Below, piece by piece: positions 44,225 through 52,232 of a stretch of 64,000 nucleotides of DNA. Position 1 is the stretch's first letter. Each line of letters starts with the position of its first letter. Source of the stretch: Romboutsia weinsteinii (GTDB lineage: Bacteria; Bacillota; Clostridia; Peptostreptococcales; Peptostreptococcaceae); contig NZ_NOJY02000001.1 of the NCBI RefSeq assembly GCF_002250835.2, positions 124,001-188,000 on the forward strand, written 5' to 3'. The notes below the pieces were generated by a model that was not told the DNA's origin, searched no databases, and saw only the letters and a program-made list of their open reading frames with translations. Both the position numbers and the translations under genes were made by a program.

Positions 44225-45103
44225 ATGAATTTTCAAAATATGATACTAACTTTGCAAAATTATTGGGCAAATCAAGGATGTATCATGATGCAACCTTACG
44301 ACGTTGAAAAAGGTGCGGGGACTATGAACCCAAATACATTATTAAGATCTTTAGGTCCTGAACCGTGGAAGGTTTGCTACGTAGAGCCATCTAGAAGACC
44401 GGCAGATGGTAGATATGGAGAAAACCCAAATAGATTATATCAACATCATCAATTCCAGGTAATACTTAAGCCATCTCCAGATAATATTCAGGAATTATAT
44501 CTAGGAAGTTTAAAGGCAATAGGAATAGATCCAAATGAACATGATATAAGATTTGTTGAAGATAACTGGGAATCAACTACTGTTGGTGCTTGGGGACTTG
44601 GATGGGAAGTATGGCTAGATGGTATGGAAATTACTCAATTTACATATTTCCAACAAGTTGGTGGCATAGAGTGCGAACTTGAAACTGGTGAAATTACATA
44701 TGGATTAGAAAGACTAGCTATGTACATACAAGATGTTGATAGCGTATATGATTTAAAATGGAATGATGAAATAACATATGGAGATGTATTCAAAGTAGCT
44801 GAATACGAAAATTCTATGTATGCATTTGAAGAATGTGATGCAGAAATGTTATTCAATTTATTTGATATGTATGAAAAAGAAGCTACAAAGCTTATGGAAA
44901 AGGGTCTTGTTATTCCATCTTACGATTATGTATTAAAATGCTCTCATACTTTTAATACACTAGATGCTAGAGGAGCTATAGGTGTTAGTCAAAGGGCTTC
45001 ATTTATAGGAAGAGTAAGAACTATGGCAAGAACTGTTGCAAGTATTTATGTGAAGCAAAGAGAAGAAATGGGATATCCTCTTATAAAGGATGGTGACAAA
45101 TAA
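44225..45103 (+). CDS. glyQ: Glycyl-tRNA synthetase alpha subunit
   Basis: GlyQ is the catalytic alpha subunit of the bacterial alpha2-beta2 glycyl-tRNA synthetase, a class II enzyme charging tRNA-Gly. The 292-residue protein shows the classic start [19 protein letters not shown], motif 2 region [31 protein letters not shown], and [19 protein letters not shown] 44225 has AGGAGGTATT upstream. It overlaps glyS by one base (TAATG), indicating coupled translation. Confidence 0.97.
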   Translation: MNFQNMILTLQNYWANQGCIMMQPYDVEKGAGTMNPNTLLRSLGPEPWKVCYVEPSRRPADGRYGENPNRLYQHHQFQVILKPSPDNIQELYLGSLKAIGIDPNEHDIRFVEDNWESTTVGAWGLGWEVWLDGMEITQFTYFQQVGGIECELETGEITYGLERLAMYIQDVDSVYDLKWNDEITYGDVFKVAEYENSMYAFEECDAEMLFNLFDMYEKEATKLMEKGLVIPSYDYVLKCSHTFNTLDARGAIGVSQRASFIGRVRTMARTVASIYVKQREEMGYPLIKDGDK

Positions 45104-47169
45104 TGAATAATTACCTTTTATTTGAAGTTGGTGTTGAAGAACTACCATCAAGATTTGTTAGTAGTACTTTAGAGCAAATAAAAAGCAACTTAACTAAGCA
45201 ATTTAATGAAGACAGAATAGAATTTGATAATATAGAAACTTATGGAACACCAAGAAGATTAACTTTTATAGTCAAAGGAATAAGTGAAAGACAAAGTAAC
45301 TTAGAAGAAGAAGTAAAAGGACCGGCTAAGAAAATAGCGTTAGATGAAAATGGTAACTTTACTAAACCAGTACTTGGATTTATGAGAAGTAAAGGTCTTA
45401 AAGAAGAAGATGTATACTTTAAGCAAGTTGGTAAAGATGAGTATGTATTTGGAATAATAAGACAAGAGGGTAAGAAAACTTGTGAAGTACTAAAAACAAT
45501 ATTACCTGAAGCTGTTAAGAATACTACATTCCCTAAATCTATGCGTTGGGGAGGAAAGAACATAAGGTTTGCTAGGCCTATAAGATGGATAGTAACTTTA
45601 TTAAATGATAATATACTAGAATTTGACTTAGAAGGAATTATATCTTCTAACGTAACAAAAGGACATAGATTCTTAGGACAAAGCGAGTTTGAAGTTAATT
45701 CTTTAGAAGATTATCTTGCTAAATTAGAAGAGAACTATGTAATACTAGATCAAGATACAAGAAAAGAGCTTATTAAAAAGCAATGTATAGAAGTTGCAAA
45801 CTCACTTGGTGGAGAAGTTGAATTCGATGAAGATTTACTTGAAGAAGTAACTCACTTAGTAGAATATCCAACGGCTTTCTATGGTGAATTTGATGAAACT
45901 TATGCAAATCTTCCAAAGGAAGTTGTAACAACTCCGATGAAAGAACATCAAAGATACTTCCCAGTATTAAAAGATGGTAAGTTACTTCCTAACTTTATAG
46001 CAGTTAGAAATGGTAATGATTACTGTATAGATAAGGTTAAATCAGGAAATGAAAAAGTTTTAGTTGCAAGACTTGAAGATGCTCTATTCTTCTATAAAGA
46101 AGATACTAAGAGAAATTTAGAGTCTTATATAGAAAAATTAAAAACAGTTGTGTTCCAAGCAAAACTTGGTACAGTATACGATAAAACTGTAAGAATGGAA
46201 AATTTAAGTACAAATATACTTGAAGCACTAAACTTATCTAGTGAAAAAGAAGATGCTATAAGAGCTGCTAAGTTATCTAAGGCTGACTTAGTTACAGGAA
46301 TGGTATTTGAATTTACAGAGCTTCAAGGTATTATGGGTAGAGAATATGCAAAGGTAAGTGGAGAAAATGAAGCTGTAGGTGAGGCTATATTTGAACACTA
46401 CCTACCAAGATTTGCAGGGGATATACTTCCTCAAACTAACCCTGGTATAGCTTTATCTATAGCTGATAAATTAGACTCTATAGCAGGTTTCTTTGCAATA
46501 GGCATACAACCAACAGGATCACAAGATCCATACGCTCTAAGACGTCAAGCATTGGGTATACTAAGTATACTAATGGATAAAAAATTAGATGTAAATATAC
46601 ATCAATTAGTAGGTTATACTTTAGACAACTATTCTAACCTAGAATTTAATAAAGAAGAAATAACTACTCAAATAATAGAGTTCTTTAGAGAAAGAATCAA
46701 AAACTTATTTAGAGAATTAGGAATAAGATATGATGTTATAGATGCTGTATTAAGTTCAGATATAAATGATATAAGTGACATGCATACTAGAGCTGTAGAG
46801 CTTAACAATTGGCTTCAAACAGATGGACTAGTAGAGATGTTAACTGCATTTAATAGAGTTTCTACTTTGGCACAAAAAGCTACTAGCAGTGTTGTTAAAG
46901 AAGAATTATTAAAAGAAGATGCAGAAGTTAAGTTATATAATGAATTTAAAATAGTAAAATCTACTGTTGAGAATTTATTAAATGATAAAAAATATAGTGA
47001 AGCTTTAGATGCATTTGCATCTCTAAGGCCTGTTATAGACAATATGTTTGATTCTGTAATGGTTATGGATAAAGATGAAGCTATAAAAGAGAATAGACTT
47101 GCTTTACTTAGACAGATATATGATACTATGTTAATGATTTGTGATTTATCTAAAATAGTATACAAATAA
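45103..47169 (+). CDS. glyS: Glycyl-tRNA synthetase beta subunit
   Basis: GlyS is the beta subunit needed for tRNA binding. The 688-residue protein has the conserved LLFEVGVEELPSRF start, GTPRRLTFIV, MRWGGKNIRFARPIRWIV, an HD-like core near TPMKEHQRYFPV, the QPTGSQDPYALRRQALGI block, and a C-terminal anticodon-binding-like domain. Start ATG 45103 overlaps the glyQ stop. Its length is typical. A strong terminator follows. Confidence 0.97.
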   Translation: MNNYLLFEVGVEELPSRFVSSTLEQIKSNLTKQFNEDRIEFDNIETYGTPRRLTFIVKGISERQSNLEEEVKGPAKKIALDENGNFTKPVLGFMRSKGLKEEDVYFKQVGKDEYVFGIIRQEGKKTCEVLKTILPEAVKNTTFPKSMRWGGKNIRFARPIRWIVTLLNDNILEFDLEGIISSNVTKGHRFLGQSEFEVNSLEDYLAKLEENYVILDQDTRKELIKKQCIEVANSLGGEVEFDEDLLEEVTHLVEYPTAFYGEFDETYANLPKEVVTTPMKEHQRYFPVLKDGKLLPNFIAVRNGNDYCIDKVKSGNEKVLVARLEDALFFYKEDTKRNLESYIEKLKTVVFQAKLGTVYDKTVRMENLSTNILEALNLSSEKEDAIRAAKLSKADLVTGMVFEFTELQGIMGREYAKVSGENEAVGEAIFEHYLPRFAGDILPQTNPGIALSIADKLDSIAGFFAIGIQPTGSQDPYALRRQALGILSILMDKKLDVNIHQLVGYTLDNYSNLEFNKEEITTQIIEFFRERIKNLFRELGIRYDVIDAVLSSDINDISDMHTRAVELNNWLQTDGLVEMLTAFNRVSTLAQKATSSVVKEELLKEDAEVKLYNEFKIVKSTVENLLNDKKYSEALDAFASLRPVIDNMFDSVMVMDKDEAIKENRLALLRQIYDTMLMICDLSKIVYK

Positions 47170-47181
47170 GCTTAACTGTGA

Positions 47182-47228
47182 AATGATTGTAATATATTAT
47201 TAAAATATATTACAATCATTTTTATTTT
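47182..47228 (+). terminator. Intrinsic terminator after glyS
   Basis: A 17-bp stem (AATGATTGTAATATATT with its complement ending at 47220) leads into TTTTATTTT. Confidence 0.92.
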
Positions 47229-47490
47229 GTAGTAAAAAATAAAAAATAATGTAAAATATATTAAATATATGGAATTATATATTATAATATTAAGGTAATA
47301 TAAATATTTAAATGTATTACTATGATAAATAGACCCCATTAATATACACTATATATCTTAATAATATGTATAAATAAGTAAAAAACATCGCATTTGTATG
47401 AAAAAATATGTTTACAGAGTACCATAAATACTTATATAATATATAATATAAGTGTGGTATTACTTGAAAAGTATAGCACAATGAAAGTAG
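47229..47490. other. Non-coding control region upstream of ccpN
   Basis: This AT-rich stretch holds the conserved 15-mer at 47386-47400 and a bulged hairpin at 47420-47459 (TACCA / TGGTA enclosing ACTTATAT / ATATAAGT). It has no coding potential and is the probable regulatory region of the ccpN gene. Confidence 0.5.
47386..47400 (+). promoter_or_regulatory. Candidate CcpN-type binding site, copy 1
   Basis: CATCGCATTTGTATG lies 91-105 bases upstream of the ccpN start. Its exact reverse complement lies upstream of ppdK at 48980-48994. No other exact copy was noticed in the window. Confidence 0.5.
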
Positions 47491-48129
47491 GTGATTATTA
47501 TTCAACTTAACCAAAGACAATTGAAAATAATTGATATAGTTAAAGAAAATGAGCCGATAACTAGTGAAAGTATTGCTGCAAGTTTAAATGTTACTCGTGC
47601 TACACTAAGATCAGACTTGGCTATATTAACTATGACAGGAATATTAGATGCAAGACCAAAGGTTGGATATTTTTACTCAGGAATTAATGAACTTAACCTA
47701 TTAGGTAATAAGTTAAAAGATAAAAAAGTAGAAGACATAATGGCAATGCCAATATTATTAAAAAAAGATACAAATATATATGAAGTTATAGTTAATATGT
47801 TTTTATCTGATGTAGGTAGTATATTTATTATAGATGACAATGAAAACTTATGTGGAATTGTTTCTAGAAAAGATCTACTAAAAGCAACTATAGGTGGTGC
47901 AGATATTAATAAAATGCCTATAGGCATGATAATGACTAGGATGCCAAACATAGTAACTATAAACAAAGAAGATGATGTTTTACTAGGTGCTAGAAAAATA
48001 ATAGAGCACGAGATAGATTCTATGCCAGTAGTAGAAATAGATAAAGAAAATCAAAACTATATGAAGGTTATTGGTAGATTATCAAAAACCAATATAACTA
48101 AGCTGTTCTTAGAAATAGCAGACAATTAA
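47491..48129 (+). CDS. ccpN: CcpN-like HTH-CBS transcriptional regulator
   Basis: This 212-residue regulator has an N-terminal winged helix (LNQRQLKIIDIVKENEPITSESIAASLNVTRATLRSDLAILTMTGIL, residues 5-51) and two CBS domains (about 80-205), the layout of Bacillus CcpN (YqzB), a repressor of gluconeogenic genes that senses nucleotides. The GTG start aligns exactly with the CcpN N-terminus; AAAGTAGG is immediately upstream, so the initiation codon could instead be a nearby ATT. It is followed 10 bases later by the PPDK regulatory protein gene and then ppdK, implying control of the PEP-pyruvate node. Confidence 0.88.
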   Translation: MIIIQLNQRQLKIIDIVKENEPITSESIAASLNVTRATLRSDLAILTMTGILDARPKVGYFYSGINELNLLGNKLKDKKVEDIMAMPILLKKDTNIYEVIVNMFLSDVGSIFIIDDNENLCGIVSRKDLLKATIGGADINKMPIGMIMTRMPNIVTINKEDDVLLGARKIIEHEIDSMPVVEIDKENQNYMKVIGRLSKTNITKLFLEIADN

Positions 48130-48139
48130 GGAGGATTAT

Positions 48140-48976
48140 ATGGAGAATTTGATTATTTATGTAATATCAGACTCTGTAGGAGAAACGGCTCAGCAAGTTA
48201 CAAAGGCTGCCATATCACAGTTTCGTATGAAGGAAGATTACGAAATCAGAAGATTCCCTTATGTTGTAGATAAAGACTTTTTATTAGATATATTAAATAG
48301 TGGAAAAAATGAAGAAGCTATAATAGTATACACTTTAGTTGATGAAAAATTATTAAATACAGCAAAAGAATATTGTGATAAGGAAGGATTAAGTCATATT
48401 GATTTAATGTCACCTATACTTACTGAAATAGCAAATAAAACAAAATTAAAGCCTAAGAGAGAGCCTGGTATCATAAGAAAACTGGATGAATCTTACTTTA
48501 AAAGAGTAGAGGCGATTGAATTTGCAGTAAAATATGATGATGGTAAGGACCCAAGAGGTATATTAAAATCAGATATTGTTTTACTAGGAATCTCAAGAAC
48601 TTCTAAGACTCCACTTAGTATGTATTTAGCTAACAAAAACATAAAGGTAGCAAATGTACCTTTAGTACCAGAAATACCAATACCAAAGGAAGTATTTGAA
48701 ATAAATCCTAAAAAGATAATAGGATTAACAAATACTCCAGAAAAACTAAATGCAATAAGACAAGAGAGACTTAAAGCTTTAGGCTTATCAAGCAATGCTA
48801 GTTATGCTAATTTAGAAAGAATACTTTCAGAATTAGATTATTCAGAGAAAGTAATGAAAAGAGTAGGATGTCCTGTGATAGACGTATCTAGTAAGGCTAT
48901 TGAAGAAACAGCTGGGATAATACTAGACATAATGAAAGAAAATGGACTAAAGGTATATAAAGAAAGCGATAAATAA
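48140..48976 (+). CDS. yqfL: Pyruvate, phosphate dikinase regulatory protein (kinase/phosphorylase)
   Basis: This 278-residue DUF299-family bifunctional enzyme inactivates PPDK by ADP-dependent phosphorylation of a threonine and reactivates it by Pi-dependent dephosphorylation. Family features include the start ENLIIYVISDSVGETAQQVTKAA, the P-loop-like GISRTSKTPLSMYLA and KIIGLTNTPEKLNAIRQERL. ATG 48140 has AAGGAGG upstream. Its target, ppdK, is the next gene, 60 bases downstream, so the substrate is PPDK and not PEP synthase. It is the YqfL orthologue by position after ccpN. Confidence 0.94.
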   Translation: MENLIIYVISDSVGETAQQVTKAAISQFRMKEDYEIRRFPYVVDKDFLLDILNSGKNEEAIIVYTLVDEKLLNTAKEYCDKEGLSHIDLMSPILTEIANKTKLKPKREPGIIRKLDESYFKRVEAIEFAVKYDDGKDPRGILKSDIVLLGISRTSKTPLSMYLANKNIKVANVPLVPEIPIPKEVFEINPKKIIGLTNTPEKLNAIRQERLKALGLSSNASYANLERILSELDYSEKVMKRVGCPVIDVSSKAIEETAGIILDIMKENGLKVYKESDK

Positions 48977-48979
48977 AAA

Positions 48980-48994
48980 CATACAAATGCGATG
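48980..48994 (-). promoter_or_regulatory. Candidate CcpN-type binding site, copy 2
   Basis: CATACAAATGCGATG is the exact reverse complement of 47386-47400 and lies 43-57 bases before the ppdK start, where a promoter element would be. Confidence 0.5.
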
Positions 48995-49036
48995 AAAACT
49001 TAACAGTTAAAATAATCTTAATGGGGTGATTATGTA

Positions 49037-51664
49037 ATGGAAAATAAATATGTTTATGATTTTAGTGAAGGAAGTAAAGAAATGAAATCTTTACTTGGAG
49101 GTAAAGGAGCTAATTTAGCAGAAATGACTAAAATAGGTTTACCAGTACCTCCAGGATTCACTATTACAACAAAGGCTTGTAATGATTACTATGATAATGG
49201 TGAGAGTATAAGAGAAGAGATAATAAAAGAAATAGAATTACAATTAGAAAATCTAGAAAATAATCTAGGAAAAAAACTTGGATGTAATGAAAATCCACTA
49301 TTAATATCAGTACGTTCTGGTGCAGTATTTTCTATGCCTGGTATGATGGATACAATACTTAATTTAGGTCTTAATGATATTAGTGTAGTAGCTCTTGCAA
49401 ATGCTACTCAGAATGAAAGGTTTGCATACGATAGCTATAGAAGATTTATACAAATGTTTTCTGATGTAGCTATGGATGTACCGAAATATAAATTTGAAAA
49501 TATTTTAGATAGAGTAAAAGAGAGTAAAGGGTACAAATTTGATACTGATTTGACAGTAGATGATTTAAAAGAAATAGTAGAAAAGTACCAATCGGTGTAT
49601 ATGAAGGAAGTAAGAAAAAAATTCCCTCAGGAACCGAGAGAGCAACTAATGCTTGCTATAAAAGCTGTATTTAAATCATGGAATAATCCACGTGCAACAG
49701 TATATCGTAGATTAAATGATATATCTCATGACCTAGGAACGGCAGTAAATATACAATCAATGGTATTTGGAAATATGGGAGAAACTAGCGGTACAGGAGT
49801 GGCATTTACTAGAAATCCATCAACAGGTGAAAATAAATTGTTTGGTGAGTTTTTAATGGATGCTCAAGGTGAAGATGTTGTTGCTGGTATAAGAACACCA
49901 CAAGATATATCTACACTTAAAGAAGTTATGCCAAGCGCATACGATGAATTTGTGAAAATTACTTCTATACTTGAAGATCATTATAAAGATATGCAAGATA
50001 TAGAGTTTACTATAGAAAAAGAAAGATTATTTATTTTACAAACTAGAAATGGAAAGAGAACTGCTAAGGCTGCAATCAATATTGCTGTGGATTTAGTAGA
50101 AGAAAATATAATAGATGAAAAAGAAGCTATAATGAGAATTGAGCCTAATCAATTAGATCAATTACTACATCCTATATTTGAAAGTAGTGCACTTGAAAGT
50201 GCTAAAGTAGTAGCTCAAGGACTGCCAGCATCACCAGGAGCAGGTAGTGGTAAAGTTTATTTCAATGCAGAGGATGTTGTTGAAGCTTCTAGCAAAGGTG
50301 AAGATGTAGTATTAGTTAGGCTAGAAACATCACCAGAGGATATAGAAGGGATGATATGCGCTCAAGGTATACTTACTGCAAGAGGTGGTATGACTTCTCA
50401 CGCAGCAGTTGTGGCTCGTGGTATGGGTAAATGTTGTGTAGCAGGATGTAGTGAGATAAAGGTGGATGAATACAACAAAGAAATTAGGATAGATGATATA
50501 GTTATAAAAGAAGGTGACTATATCTCTCTTGATGGCTCAACTGGTTGTGTTTATTTAGGTGAAGTTAAAAAGACTGAAGTTGCTTTAACAGGTAATTTTG
50601 AGAAATTAATGAACTGGGTAGATAAATATAAAACTATGATGGTAAGAACTAATGCAGATAACCCGAGAGATGCTAAAGCTGCTATAAAATTTGGTGCAGA
50701 AGGTATAGGGTTATGTAGAACAGAGCATATGTTCTTTGATGAAGATAGAATACCAGCTGTTAGAGAGATGATATTAGCTAAAACTTTAGAACAAAGGTTA
50801 GTAGCATTAGATAAATTACTTCCTATGCAAAGAGAAGATTTTATAGAAATGTTCAAAGTGATGGATGGAAAAGCAGTAAATATAAGATTATTGGACCCAC
50901 CACTTCATGAATTCTTACCTCATGATGATGAATCAATAAAAGCACTTGCAAAGACTATGAACATTGAAGTTAATGAGATTAAAAAGAGAATAGTTGATTT
51001 ATCTGAATTTAACCCGATGTTAGGCCATAGAGGTTGTAGACTTGCAGTAACATATCCTGAAATATGTGAGATGCAAGCTAAAGCAATAATTCAAGGTGCA
51101 ATAGAAGCTACTAAACAAGGTGCAAAGGTACATCCTGAAATAATGATACCTTTAGTGGGTGAAGTTAAAGAGTTTAAATTAATAAGAGATATGATAAAAG
51201 CTACAGTAGATAGAATAATTGAAGAGGAAGATATAGATATTGAATATACAATAGGTACTATGATAGAAATACCTAGAGCATGCTTAACGGCAGATGAGAT
51301 AGCTTTAGAAGCCGATTTCTTTAGCTTTGGGACAAATGATTTAACTCAAATGGGATTCGGTTACTCAAGAGATGATTCAGGTAAGTTCTTAGGTGAGTAT
51401 GTAAATAAAGAAATATTAGAAAAAGATCCATTCCAAGTACTAGATCAAAAAGGAATAGGTAAACTTGTAAAGATGGGTGTAGAGCTAGGTAAGTCTGTTA
51501 AACCAGAGATAAAGTTAGGAATATGTGGAGAACATGGCGGAGAGCCTTCATCAGTTGAGTTCTGTTATAATATAGGACTAGACTATGTATCTTGTTCACC
51601 ATATAGAGTACCAATAGCTAGACTTGCAGCAGCGCAAGCTTCTATAAAAAATCCTAGAAACTAA
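49037..51664 (+). CDS. ppdK: Pyruvate, phosphate dikinase
   Basis: PPDK interconverts pyruvate + ATP + Pi and PEP + AMP + PPi. The 875-residue protein has the N-terminal ATP-grasp domain (LLGGKGANLAEMTKIGLPVPPGF), the swivelling phosphohistidine domain with H455 in GGMTSHAAVVARGMGKCCV (same number as the well-studied Clostridium symbiosum enzyme), and a C-terminal PEP-binding TIM barrel with GFGTEH-like GLCRTEHMFF, LGHRGCRLAVTYPEI and the FSFGTNDLTQMGFGYSRDD catalytic region. ATG 49037 has ATGGGGTGAT upstream. The threonine two residues before H455 is the likely target of the upstream regulatory protein. Confidence 0.97.
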   Translation: MENKYVYDFSEGSKEMKSLLGGKGANLAEMTKIGLPVPPGFTITTKACNDYYDNGESIREEIIKEIELQLENLENNLGKKLGCNENPLLISVRSGAVFSMPGMMDTILNLGLNDISVVALANATQNERFAYDSYRRFIQMFSDVAMDVPKYKFENILDRVKESKGYKFDTDLTVDDLKEIVEKYQSVYMKEVRKKFPQEPREQLMLAIKAVFKSWNNPRATVYRRLNDISHDLGTAVNIQSMVFGNMGETSGTGVAFTRNPSTGENKLFGEFLMDAQGEDVVAGIRTPQDISTLKEVMPSAYDEFVKITSILEDHYKDMQDIEFTIEKERLFILQTRNGKRTAKAAINIAVDLVEENIIDEKEAIMRIEPNQLDQLLHPIFESSALESAKVVAQGLPASPGAGSGKVYFNAEDVVEASSKGEDVVLVRLETSPEDIEGMICAQGILTARGGMTSHAAVVARGMGKCCVAGCSEIKVDEYNKEIRIDDIVIKEGDYISLDGSTGCVYLGEVKKTEVALTGNFEKLMNWVDKYKTMMVRTNADNPRDAKAAIKFGAEGIGLCRTEHMFFDEDRIPAVREMILAKTLEQRLVALDKLLPMQREDFIEMFKVMDGKAVNIRLLDPPLHEFLPHDDESIKALAKTMNIEVNEIKKRIVDLSEFNPMLGHRGCRLAVTYPEICEMQAKAIIQGAIEATKQGAKVHPEIMIPLVGEVKEFKLIRDMIKATVDRIIEEEDIDIEYTIGTMIEIPRACLTADEIALEADFFSFGTNDLTQMGFGYSRDDSGKFLGEYVNKEILEKDPFQVLDQKGIGKLVKMGVELGKSVKPEIKLGICGEHGGEPSSVEFCYNIGLDYVSCSPYRVPIARLAAAQASIKNPRN

Positions 51665-51674
51665 ATATTAAAAT

Positions 51675-51761
51675 AAACCTCCTTTATAAAATCGAAGGTA
51701 TATGAAACTTATTTGAGTTTATATGCATAGATTAATAGAGGAGGTTTTAATTTTATAAAGG
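51675..51761 (+). promoter_or_regulatory. Alternative hairpins between ppdK and the zinc-ribbon gene
   Basis: AAACCTCC (51675-51682) pairs with GGAGGTTT (51740-51747); CCTTTATAAAAT (51681-51692) pairs with ATTTTATAAAGG (51750-51761). The stems share bases 51681-51682 and are adjacent, and the second reaches the Shine-Dalgarno sequence of the next gene (GGGGGGAG, 51760-51767). Confidence 0.5.
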
Positions 51762-51773
51762 GGGGAGTCTATT

Positions 51774-52022
51774 ATGATAAAATGCCCAAGATGTGGAAAA
51801 GATGTATCTTCAAGACCTGGTACGATTTGCCCAAGATGTGGGCTAAAGGTATCTGAAGTTACTTCTAAAGCAAGATGTCCTGAGCCTAGTTGTAGAGCTA
51901 TAGTATCTAAAAAGTTAGAGTATTGTCCAAAATGTGGATGTAAATTAAAAGGATATAACTTCACGGAAATAATTAAAATGGCAAGATGTAAAATAGATGA
52001 AACTTTTGATAATAAAGAATAA
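51774..52022 (+). CDS. Small zinc-ribbon protein
   Basis: This 82-residue protein has two zinc-ribbon units: CPRC ... CPRC (residues 4-25) and CPEPSC ... CPKC (about 35-55), followed by a helical charged tail. The cysteine pairs imply binding of two zinc ions; the fold is typical of small nucleic-acid- or protein-binding ribbons. Function is not known. AGGGGGGAG precedes ATG 51774. It has its own leader with alternative hairpins and its own terminator, so it is a single-gene unit between ppdK and topB. Confidence 0.75.
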   Translation: MIKCPRCGKDVSSRPGTICPRCGLKVSEVTSKARCPEPSCRAIVSKKLEYCPKCGCKLKGYNFTEIIKMARCKIDETFDNKE

Positions 52023-52050
52023 AGGTTGCTAGTATTAGCAACCTTATTTT
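52022..52050 (+). terminator. Intrinsic terminator after the zinc-ribbon gene
   Basis: AAGGTTGCTA and TAGCAACCTT form a perfect 10-bp stem with GTAT loop, followed by ATTTTAAG. It overlaps the stop codon. Confidence 0.85.
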
Positions 52051-52232
52051 AAGCTTATGAAGATTTGAGCAAGCTTAATAAATAATAGAATTGATTCGTA
52101 CGTAGCACTATTCACTTAGACTAAAGTGATAGTATAACCAAAGTAAGTAAATCGAAATTCTCTATGAAAGGAGTAATATATGAAAAGAATATTTTATTCT
52201 AAAATCATAATATGCAACTGCTCTCAATTTTG

